This document shows positions 1-9,000 of a stretch of 64,000 bases of DNA, piece after piece. The stretch spans positions 62,001-126,000 of the forward strand of contig NZ_SBAP01000001.1 in the NCBI RefSeq assembly GCF_004134945.1, written 5' to 3'. The notes under the pieces were generated by a model, which worked only from the letters and a program-made list of their open reading frames with translations, was not told where the DNA came from and did not search any database. Numbering within the stretch: the stretch's first letter is position 1; each line of letters starts with the position of its first letter. The DNA is from Fusobacterium_C necrophorum_A (lineage in GTDB: Bacteria; Fusobacteriota; Fusobacteriia; Fusobacteriales; Fusobacteriaceae). The position numbers and the translations under genes were made by a program.

Positions 1-412
1 TTGCCCCTCCTCCCGGAATAATTTCTATTTTTTTCACACTTTCTATCGGAATGGAATTGATCGGTAAACTTGCCATTGTTTCTTCCGTAGGATTGATACT
101 GATTCCATCCACCAGAACCTTGACTCTTGCCAAAGATTTTTCTCCACTTCCTCTCATATCCACTCTAGGACCGAAGGCGGTATTCTGAATGATCACTCCC
201 GGTGCATCCCGCAACACATCTTCCACATTTTTATAGTTTCTCTCTCGAATCGTTTCCTGCGTAATAGTATACGTATTCTTATACTCTTTCGGTATTAGGG
301 TGTAATCCGTTTTCTTTGCAGAACTTCGAATGGAACTGCTCCCCAGTTCAACAGTTTGCTCTGCATAAGCCAATGTAGCCAGTATGCTAAACAAAAGCAA
401 TGTTTTCTTCAT
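1..412 (-). CDS. TonB-dependent outer-membrane receptor, N-terminal part (runs off the window)
   Basis: Only the first 137 codons lie inside the window; the gene continues beyond base 1. The ATG at 412 follows an AAGGAGAG ribosome site. The protein begins with a signal peptide ending near LAYA and then has a plug domain: NVEDVLRDAPGV, the RVDMRGSGEKSL segment and the KKIEIIPGGGA motif of FepA/FhuA-type receptors. It would sit in the outer membrane and import a metal chelate or similar ligand using TonB energy. The segment is strikingly similar to the receptor starting at 3799, with only scattered substitutions, and the two promoters also match, so this is a recent duplication. The substrate cannot be told from the plug alone. 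Confidence 0.9.
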   Translation of the reverse strand, partial: MKKTLLLFSILATLAYAEQTVELGSSSIRSSAKKTDYTLIPKEYKNTYTITQETIRERNYKNVEDVLRDAPGVIIQNTAFGPRVDMRGSGEKSLARVKVLVDGISINPTEETMASLPINSIPIESVKKIEIIPGGGA

Positions 413-451
413 TGAAATCTCTCCTTTTTAAATAATTTTATACCCAAATTA

Positions 452-480
452 ACTATATATTTCATTATTTTATTTGTCAA
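452..480 (-). promoter_or_regulatory. Promoter of the truncated TonB receptor gene
   Basis: On the minus strand TTGACA (480-475) is followed by a 17-base spacer and TATAGT (457-452), about 40 bases before the start codon. The -35 and the first ten spacer bases are the same as in the promoter of the paralogous receptor at 3726. Confidence 0.65.
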
Positions 481-558
481 GTATTTTCAGTAAAAAAATA
501 TCCATTTTTATCTATATTCTTCAAAATCAGTACAAATTATTAAAAAAGCGTGTATTAT

Positions 559-588
559 AAAAAAACTGACCTTCTCGTCAGTTTTTTT
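559..588 (-). terminator. Terminator after trkH
   Basis: A 12-base-pair stem with arms of seven A plus CTGAC and GTCAG plus seven T encloses a six-base loop. It lies directly after the trkH stop and reads as an intrinsic terminator on both strands; only trkH needs it here. Confidence 0.85.
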
Positions 589-589
589 C

Positions 590-2073
590 TTATTCTTTTT
601 TGGCAGCAATTTTCACCAATCTTTGAAAAAAAGGAATAAAAATTCCCGGAGAGAAAATCAATAAAATCGGAAAAATTTCCAACCGTCCCAAGAGCATACC
701 AAAGGAAAGAACTATTTTATTAAAATCGGAAAAATGAGAATAATTCATGCTGGGTCCTACCGTACCAAATCCGGGACCGATATTATTAAAAGTAGCGGCA
801 ACAGCACTACAAGCGGAAATAAAATCGGAACTTTCCGGAGCGACACAAAGTAATAGCAGAACAAATAGGAAAAGATATAAGATTAAATAGGTTCGTATGC
901 TCATAATGAGTTCCTGTGATAATGCCCGTCCATCCATTTTTAATCGAAAAACACGATTGGGAGAATAAGTTTTTTTAAATTCATACACAAAGGTTTTAAA
1001 TAAAACGATAACACGGGAGACTTTGATTCCTCCGGCAGTCGAGCCGCCACAGCCTCCTATTACCATAAGGAGTAATAAAAGTGTTTTGGAAAAAACGGAC
1101 CAAGTATCAAATTTTATGGTGGAAAATCCTGTTGTCGTCATAATGGAAGACACGGTGAACAGACTGTCACGAAAAAGCTGTTCTATACTGCTGTAATTGC
1201 CATAGTTGTCAATACAGATTGCCAGTACAGCCAGAGCTACAATAGAGAAATAAAACCTTAATTCTTCATTGTGAACCACCTGTCTGAAATTTCGTAGTAA
1301 GAGGACATAGAACAGATTGAAATTCATTCCGGATAACAACATGCCGATCGCTAGCACATATTCGATATAGGCATTGTGATAATGTCCGATACTGGCATTT
1401 TTCACTCCAAAGCCTCCTGTTCCTACTGTACCGAAAGTATGAAGGATAGAATCGAAAAGAGGCATGCCTCCTAAGCACAAGAAAAAAATAATGACTAAAG
1501 TCAGAAAAAGATAAAGGAGATATAAAATTCTGGAGTTGTATGTCATCTTAGAAACTAATTTTCCCACAGTAGGTCCGGGAACTTCCGCTTTCATAATGTG
1601 TAAGGATTGATTATTGTTTCTGGGTAAAATAGCAAGGGCAAGAACCAGAACTCCCATTCCTCCTACAAAGTGAGTAAAACTTCTCCAATAGAGAAGAGAA
1701 TAGGAAAGAGCTTCCACATCGGATAAAATACTGGCTCCTGTTGTTGTAAATCCGCTGACGACTTCAAAAAAAGCATCCACGAAGGAGGGAATTTCCCGAC
1801 TGATGAAAAAGGGAAGAGCTCCAAAAAAAGAAAGAGCCAACCAGGAAAAAGCGACAATGAAAAGTCCTTCTTTTGCAAAAATTCGGATATTTTCAGGTTG
1901 TTTTTTTGAGAGTAGATAAGAAGTTCCTAATAAAAGAAAAATAGTCAAGAGATGTGCGAAAAAAACAAAGACTTCTCTTGATAGTAGATACTTAAAAGTA
2001 GAGGGACAATCATGAAGATGGATTCTAATTTTAGAATATTTGCTAAAATATAACATATCATTTTGTTATTCAT
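590..2073 (-). CDS. trkH: TrkH/KtrB-family potassium channel subunit, frameshifted near its N-terminus
   Basis: This is the membrane pore subunit of a K+ uptake system that works with the cytoplasmic TrkA encoded just upstream. The open frame from 2056 shows the four selectivity-loop regions at about residues 100 (GFTTTG), 212 (GTVGTGGFG), 309 (TTTGFST) and 426 (NNIGPGFG). Its first 26 residues are not TrkH-like and have no ribosome site. A different frame starting at ATG 2073, behind AGGA, encodes a normal TrkH N-terminus (MNNKMICYILANILKLE, then a membrane segment up to QEKSL). The two frames join if the T7 tract (minus strand; A7 at 1959-1965) gains one base. The gene is therefore frameshifted, or slips at this tract, or the read has an error there. 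Eleven bases separate it from trkA. Confidence 0.88.
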
Positions 2074-2084
2074 TTTTTCCTCGA

Positions 2085-3443
2085 TTATTTTAAAATTTTA
2101 TTTATATGATTTAGATATTTTTCCGTCGTTACGATAATGACTCTATCTTCCGGAAGAATGATATCCATTCCTCCCGGAAAAATTGGCCGGTTTTTTCGAA
2201 TAATATAGGCAATGAGTAAGTTATCTTTAATAGCTAAGTTCTTTAAAGGAATGTGGATAACCTTGCTGTCGTAAGGAACCTTGAACTCAATGGCTTCCAC
2301 TCGATTGTCCGCCAACCGATACAACGTTTCAATGTTTTCTTCATGCTGAGAATGGATAAAGGAACGTACGGTTTTGATAATATAATCCGCTATGAGTTTT
2401 TTCGGAGTAACAATCGTTTGAAGTCCTGAAAAATCCAGGAGATGAAAAAGAGAACTGTTGTTGATCTTGGTAATCGTTTTTTTAATTCCTACTTTGTTTG
2501 CATACATGGAAAGAATAACATTTTCCTCATCCATTCCCGTCAAAGAAATACAGGCATCATAGCTGGAGAATTGTTCTTCTTCCAAAAGAAAACTGTCCGT
2601 TCCATCTCCCAAAACAACATTGGCATTTTCATAAGCTTCACTTAGGAGATTTGCTTTTTCCTCATCAATTTCAAAGACTTTTAGATTCATTTTCTTTTCT
2701 AAAAGAAGAGAAGTCAGATAATAGGTAATTTTTCCTGCCCCTATGATGACAACGGATTTAATTTTTTCTTCGGAATGTCCTAAAGATTTATAGAACTCGG
2801 AAAGTTCCGTTTGAATTCCCGTTACATAAATACGATCTCCCTCTTGTAGAATAAAGTTTCCGGTAGGGATATAGACCTCCTGATTTCTTTTGACAATGCA
2901 AACTAAAATAGAAGTAAAATAATGGTTTTTAAAATCCGTTAGTTTTAACCCGTTTAAATAAGAATTTTTTTCAATAAGAACTTCCACCATATTGACCGTG
3001 TTTCCGGAAAAAGACTCTACATTCAGAGCTTTCGGAAATTCCAAATTCTTTAAAATGAAAAAAGCGGCTTCCGATTCCGGATTCAACATTCGATCAATTC
3101 CTAAGGAATCCGACATGAATTGAATCTGAGAAGAATATTCAGGATTTCGAACTCTTGCAATTGTATATTTTGCTCCCAGTTTTTTCGCCATGACGGAAGA
3201 AATAATATTGATTTCATCGGATTGCGTAACTGCAATAAAAATATCCGCTTTCTCCACATTCGCTTCTTTTAAAATTTCACAGTTGGCTCCATTTCCTACC
3301 AGACCCATAATATCGGAATAAGCAAGAACCTGATCCAACACTTTTTGATTTTCTTCAATTAAGGTAATATCGTTTCCTTCCTTGGAAAGGTCATTGCAAA
3401 GTAATTCTCCTACTTTTCCTGCCCCTACGATGATAATTTTCAT
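2085..3443 (-). CDS. trkA: TrkA, NAD-binding regulatory subunit of the Trk K+ transporter
   Basis: This cytoplasmic peripheral protein gates the TrkH channel in response to bound nucleotide. It has the duplicated architecture of long TrkA proteins, RCK-N/RCK-C twice. The first Rossmann loop is IIVGAGKVGELL at the N-terminus; the second is VVIIGAGKITYYL near residue 235. Acidic VLGDGTD and LVGNGANCE segments complete the nucleotide sites. The length of 452 residues is normal. A GTG lies three codons upstream, but ATG 3443 has the better ribosome site (GGGAG, 8-base spacing). It is the first gene of a trkA-trkH operon. Confidence 0.93.
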   Translation of the reverse strand: MKIIIVGAGKVGELLCNDLSKEGNDITLIEENQKVLDQVLAYSDIMGLVGNGANCEILKEANVEKADIFIAVTQSDEINIISSVMAKKLGAKYTIARVRNPEYSSQIQFMSDSLGIDRMLNPESEAAFFILKNLEFPKALNVESFSGNTVNMVEVLIEKNSYLNGLKLTDFKNHYFTSILVCIVKRNQEVYIPTGNFILQEGDRIYVTGIQTELSEFYKSLGHSEEKIKSVVIIGAGKITYYLTSLLLEKKMNLKVFEIDEEKANLLSEAYENANVVLGDGTDSFLLEEEQFSSYDACISLTGMDEENVILSMYANKVGIKKTITKINNSSLFHLLDFSGLQTIVTPKKLIADYIIKTVRSFIHSQHEENIETLYRLADNRVEAIEFKVPYDSKVIHIPLKNLAIKDNLLIAYIIRKNRPIFPGGMDIILPEDRVIIVTTEKYLNHINKILK

Positions 3444-3798
3444 TCCTTTCACTCCCGGTTTATAAAGTACAGTATTTTCACTATATTATAAGCATTCTTC
3501 GTGAAAAAATCAAATGAAATAGAAAAAAAATTTAAATCTTTCAGTCTGTGAATCTTTCAATTTTTTTGATAAGAGTGAAAAAAATATTTTTTCAGAACAG
3601 ATATATGAAGATAAATAGAAATGAAAGAGATAGGAAGCTTAGAAACAATGAGATACTTTCAAAAAATGGAAATAAAAATAAAATATAAGATAGTATTTTA
3701 TACAAGAAAAAACAATAAAAAAAGGTTGACAAATAAAATAACATTACTTAAGATTATTTTGATATTTAAAATATATCCATAGAAAAGGAGAGTTGAAA
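3444..3798. other. Intergenic region between trkA and the receptor operon
   Basis: This is about 355 bases of very AT-rich DNA between divergent genes. It holds the receptor promoter at 3726-3754. An ATG-initiated run of about 50 codons from 3621 has a lysine/isoleucine-rich product, no good ribosome site and overlaps that promoter, so it is not called as a gene. No other structure was recognised. Confidence 0.5.
3726..3754 (+). promoter_or_regulatory. Promoter of the receptor-autotransporter operon
   Basis: TTGACA (3726-3731), a 17-base spacer and TAAGAT (3749-3754). The sequence around the -10 (TTAAGAT, then ATTTT and ATA) resembles the exbB-exbD-tonB promoter at 29578-29606. The AT-rich stretch GATATTTAAAATATATC just downstream could hold a regulator site, but it is no clear match to a Fur box. 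Confidence 0.65.
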
Positions 3799-6027
3799 AT
3801 GAAAAAAAGATTGTTGTTATTAGCTTTTTTACTTTCAGTTCCGGTCTTGGCAGAACAAACAGTGGATCTGGGGAACTCTGTAGTGAAAGGCTCAAAATCC
3901 GGAAGTGGAAACTATACTCTAATTCCAAAAGAGTATAAAAATACGTATACCATTACGCAAGAAAAAATCCGAGAAAGAAACTATAAAAATGTGGAAGATG
4001 TGTTGCGAGATGCACCGGGTGTGACGATTCAGCATACTGCTTTCGGACCTAGAGTGGATATGCGGGGAAGTGGAGAAAAATCGTTACAAAGAGTCAAGGT
4101 TATGGTAGACGGCGTGAGTATTAACCCGACGGAAGAAACGATGGCAAGTCTTCCCATCAATGCAATTCCTATTGAAACGGTAAAGAAGATTGAAATCATT
4201 CCGGGAGGAGGAGCTACCTTATATGGAAGCGGATCGGTAGGAGGAGTGGTGAGTATTACGACCAACTCGAATGCTACCAAAAATAACTTTTTCATGGATT
4301 TGAATTACGGTTCTTATGACCATAGAAGTTTTGGTTTTGCCGGAGGGTATAATATCAATCCGAAATTATATGTGAATTATGGATTCAGTTATTTAAACAG
4401 TGAAGGATATCGAAGAGAAGAAGAAAAGGAAAATAAAATTTTCTTAGGAGGATTTGATTATAAATTCAATAAAAAAAATAGAGTTCGTCTTCAAGTACGA
4501 CACAGTGATATCAAGGATGACAGTAGTAACCAACTGAAAAAAAAGGAATTACTTGCAGACAGAACTGCTCCCGGTTTAAATATGGATACCGAAACAAAGG
4601 ATAAAAGCTATACTTTAGATTATGAATATCGTCCAAGTGAAAACTTAACCTTCGTGGCAACCGCTTATCAACAAAATCAAAAGAGAGAAATTACAACGGA
4701 AAGTGTGGATGATATTAAAATTGTAGCTTCCGATAGAAATTATACCTCTTCTGATAAATGGATGTATTTCCTGGATGTCACTTCGGGTATGCGTGCTAAA
4801 TTTGATGAAGAAAAACGAGGAATGAAATTCAAAGGAAAATACGATTATAAAAAAGGAGAATTATTATTCGGATATGACTATCAAAAGTCTATAAATAAAA
4901 GAAAATCTTTTGTAAGCAGCCAAACCTTAAAAACCTATACCAATATGTGGAGTAACGTTGTTTTAGATGATAAAAAACCGATTATAAACCAAGTGGACAT
5001 TCGCCTTCAAAAAGAGTCCGAAGGATTCTATGCGTTTAATAAATGGAATGTAAATAAGGACTTTGATTTTACTACAGGATTCCGAATGGAAAAAACAAAA
5101 TATAAAGGATACCGAAAAAATGGTCCCAATCTAATGCCGGTAGTTTCAACCGAACCGACCACAATGGAGACAGACCGAAAATTAAAAAATTACGCAGGAG
5201 AAGTTGGATTCTTATACAAATATAGTGACACGGGAAGAGCCTTTGTTCGATATGAAAGAGGATTTGTCACCCCTTTTGCAAACCAATTAACGGATAAAGT
5301 CAAAGATACCAAAATAAAGAATAATATCGGTACTTTTTTTATTCCTCCTGCTGTCAATGTGGCATCCAAATATGTGGACAATAACTTAAAATCAGAAACA
5401 ACGGATACTGTAGAAATTGGATTCCGAGATTACTTCTTTGAATCTCTATTAAGTACCTCCTTCTTCTTGACAGATACCACAGATGAAATTACCTTAATCA
5501 GTTCCGGAGTTACCAACCCGGCAATCAACAGATGGAAATATAGAAATATAGGAAAAACAAGACGAATGGGAATTGAAATGGAAGCGGAACAAAAATTTGG
5601 AAAATGGACTTTAAATCAATCTCTGACTTTGATTAATACGAAAGTATTAGAATCCAACGAAGAAGCAAGAATCTTACGAGGGGATAAAGTTCCTTTAGTT
5701 CCTAGAATCAAAGCTACTTTAGGGCTAAAGTATAAGGTAACGGATAAATTATCTCTGATAGGAAGCTATACGTATTTCAGCAAACGAGATACAAGAGAAT
5801 TACAAGAGCATGAAAACATTCGAAAAGAAGATAAAATTGTAAAACACACCATCGGTGGTTACGGAACAGTGGACTTAGGAGTATTGTATGAAGCCGATAC
5901 TTATTCTAACATTAAAGTAGGGGCTAAAAATCTTTTCAATAAAAAGTATAATTTGCGAGAAACCAGTATTGAAGCATTACCTGCACCGGAACGTAACTAT
6001 TACTTAGAAATGAATGTTAGATTTTAG
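3799..6027 (+). CDS. TonB-dependent outer-membrane receptor
   Basis: This is a 742-residue outer-membrane receptor with a signal peptide (MKKRLLLLAFLLSVPVLA), a short TonB-box-like stretch after it, a plug domain over about residues 35-160 (DVLRDAPGV, RVDMRGSGEKSL, KKIEIIPGGGATLYGSG) and a 22-strand-type barrel. It ends in NVRF with the terminal Phe that BAM substrates carry. ATG 3799 is chosen over an upstream TTG because AAGGAG lies eight bases before it. Family members import siderophores, haem or vitamin B12; the ligand is not evident. The autotransporter gene begins 14 bases after the stop, so the two are co-transcribed. Confidence 0.93.
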   Translation: MKKRLLLLAFLLSVPVLAEQTVDLGNSVVKGSKSGSGNYTLIPKEYKNTYTITQEKIRERNYKNVEDVLRDAPGVTIQHTAFGPRVDMRGSGEKSLQRVKVMVDGVSINPTEETMASLPINAIPIETVKKIEIIPGGGATLYGSGSVGGVVSITTNSNATKNNFFMDLNYGSYDHRSFGFAGGYNINPKLYVNYGFSYLNSEGYRREEEKENKIFLGGFDYKFNKKNRVRLQVRHSDIKDDSSNQLKKKELLADRTAPGLNMDTETKDKSYTLDYEYRPSENLTFVATAYQQNQKREITTESVDDIKIVASDRNYTSSDKWMYFLDVTSGMRAKFDEEKRGMKFKGKYDYKKGELLFGYDYQKSINKRKSFVSSQTLKTYTNMWSNVVLDDKKPIINQVDIRLQKESEGFYAFNKWNVNKDFDFTTGFRMEKTKYKGYRKNGPNLMPVVSTEPTTMETDRKLKNYAGEVGFLYKYSDTGRAFVRYERGFVTPFANQLTDKVKDTKIKNNIGTFFIPPAVNVASKYVDNNLKSETTDTVEIGFRDYFFESLLSTSFFLTDTTDEITLISSGVTNPAINRWKYRNIGKTRRMGIEMEAEQKFGKWTLNQSLTLINTKVLESNEEARILRGDKVPLVPRIKATLGLKYKVTDKLSLIGSYTYFSKRDTRELQEHENIRKEDKIVKHTIGGYGTVDLGVLYEADTYSNIKVGAKNLFNKKYNLRETSIEALPAPERNYYLEMNVRF

Positions 6028-6041
6028 TAGGAAGGGAGAGA

Positions 6042-9000
6042 ATGAGATTGAAAAAAAGAACGCTAATATTAGCTTTAATCATAGCCGCGAACTCGTCTTA
6101 TGCCAAAGAGTATTATTTTGAGCAAGAAACAGAAGACAAAGAAAAAAATACTGAAATAAAAAAAATTTTGGAAGGATGGAAAAATAAAAGTTTTTTAGTA
6201 AAAGAACTGAAAGAAAAAATTAAGAAAATGAAACCGGAGTCTTCTATGGAAGTGATAACGGAAGGAGATAAACTATATATCCGAACAAAAGAAAAGCCGG
6301 AAGAGAAAATTTTGGTCGGAAAACGTTCCGAAACTTACCAATTGGAAAAAGGAGAGGCTCCAGATTACCGAGTGGCTCATGATGCGGAACATCAAGATGA
6401 TCCGATAGAAAGAGGAGGATATGAAGGAGCTTTAAGAATTGTCGATCAGGAAAATCGACAAAACGGAATTTCCAATCGATATTTCAATGCGGAAGATAAA
6501 ATGGAAAAAACCTTTGATAATGTAAATTTCGTTCCTGTTGCACAATATGTCAACAACGGGGAACAAGGGATGTTTTCTTCCGACAGCATAAAAACCAATA
6601 AAAATCCTATGTCGGGATATCACAGTTTCGAAGAGTGGGAAAAACTTACAAAAAATCCTGAGGAAATGAAAAAATTTATAGAAGAAAACCGGGATAAATT
6701 CTCAAGTGTACGAAGATCAAATCAAAAGAGATTCTTCTTTGGAAATGGAAATACCGTCAAAGATATTATTATGACCGGGAAAGAAAACTTTGATAAAAAA
6801 ATGCAAGAAAAAGAAAATATGCAATATACTTTTACCGGAACCTATCAAAACATCGACAATACGAAAAAAAATCAATTGAACATTTCGATGAAAGACTTTA
6901 AAGAAAAAATTGAAGGAAAATCCAGAGAAGAAGTTGCCAAATTCTTAAAAACAAAATTGGAAGAAAAACAAAAAAGTGATACTGATAATGAGAAAATAAA
7001 AGATAAAAAATTTGAAATCAAAGACGGAGATTTATATACCATAGAAGGAGATAAATCCTGGAAGGTATATTGGACTCTGGAACCCGTAACCGTCTTGGCA
7101 GAAACCATGTCAGAAAAATTAAAAGACGAAGTTTTCAGTAAAATCTATGTTTATCATGAAAAGAAAGAAGGAACAGACAGCGCCGGTCGTATTTTATATA
7201 CCAAAGATGGCAGTATCCTGGTTGAAGATACATTGAACTATAATAAAGATATGATAGATGTTGGAAAAAAACTCTATGGAGATGTTTACAATGACAAAAG
7301 TTTGGAAAAATATTTAGAAGAAAAATTAAAAGAAAAAAAAGAAAAGAAGGCAGAAGAAAAAGCATCTCTTCAAGAAGAGATGAAAAAGTTTTCTGAGGAA
7401 ATGAAAGAAGCTCTGGATAAAAAGAGCAAATTGGAAGAAGAAAAAGAAAAATGTGAAAAAAAATGTGAATCCAAAATTATGCCACTGAAAGAGGATGATA
7501 ATGGAGATAAGTATATTGATTGGTCTAAGTTGGAAACTATGACTGAAGAGGATGTTGACAAAAACTATCCGAAGTTAAGCCAAGAAGGAAAGGATTACTT
7601 AAAAGCTTATGTAGCAAAAAAGAAAGTAGAAAAAAAGCTGGAGGAGCTTGAAAAAGAGATAAAAGAAAAAAAAGACAAGATAGAAGAAAAATACAAAGAA
7701 TCCGGAATTGATGATAAAGTGATTATTGTCAATAATCTTGGAAAAAATGTAGAATTTCGAGGAAGAGGAACCATTTTGGGAACTGTAGATTTGGGAGAAG
7801 GATATAACGAATTGAGTATCGGAGGAAATTTAACCGGAAGATATGGAACAAATATTATCATGGGAGCCGACTCCTCCTTCAAAGGAATTAAAAAAGTTAG
7901 CTTAGGACAAGATATTGACGATGATAAATTCAATGAAGGCGCCGTATCCGGAACCGCCTCTTTGACTTTGGATATTGACCCTACCATAAAGAACTCCCAA
8001 GGTCACTTGACCAAACATTTACTACACAATACCCAAGATAAAAATATCTTATTTCTAAAATACGGAAGTTCCGGCTTGGATCCAAACTCTTATCCTGATG
8101 ATTTCAATATGCAAATGATGTTAAGTCGAATTGGAGAAAATGGAGTCATTGATATGGGAAGAAAATTATCCCATCAAGTTCTGGATACCAAAAACGGAGT
8201 TCACAGAACTTTACATATCAATATGACTTCCGATTCTATCGCTCATCATTTATATCAGGAAAAAACGGAAGAGAATAGTGAAAACAAAGATAAAAACACT
8301 CTGTTAAAAGTAGAAGTAAAGGATAAAATCAAACGTCTTTCCGAAGAAGAAAATGATGTCTATGGAAGTATTGTAAATTCCAAACGATTAGGAATCTTAC
8401 ATCCAACCTTAACAAATACCAATAAAAAAATATCCTTTAGTTATAAGTACGGGATGAACTATGAGGATAAAAATTTAAAATTGGTGCAAGCCATTAAAGA
8501 CGGAAAGAATTTGGAAGAAATCCTGGAACATAACAGTGAATTCCATCTAAATGAGGAACAAAAAGAAAAAGCAAAAAAATATCTGGAAGATATTCAAGAT
8601 AGAAAAAACAAAGATTTAAAATATGTCCATGAAAAGATGGAAGAAAATAAAAAAGGAGTTCAACAAACAAAAGAGGAATTGGAAAAGGAACAAAAGGAAG
8701 AAAAAGAAATTTCTGATAAAATTCAAAAAATGGAAGAAGAATTGAAAAAATTACCGGAAATGAGAAGCTCCGAAGAATATAAAAAACTCAACCCGGAACA
8801 AAAGTTGGAAAAAACATTACAGGAAATGGATTTTTCAGATATGCATAAACAATTGGATCACATCCCTAACTATAAAAATTTTACTGAGGAGAAAGAAAAT
8901 CATCCTTGTTACCAAAAATTAAAAACATTTAAAGAAGCTCTAAACAATTCCGCACTAGAAGAATGGAAGAAAAAATACCCAGATTCTCCTCTTATCCAAG

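Noticed and set aside
3749..3780. Fur box at the receptor promoter
   Set aside because: The AT-rich inverted bases match the Fur consensus too poorly to call a site.
3621..3785. Possible small gene of about 50 codons upstream of the receptor
   Set aside because: No good ribosome site, a composition typical of AT-rich spacer DNA, and overlap with the receptor promoter.
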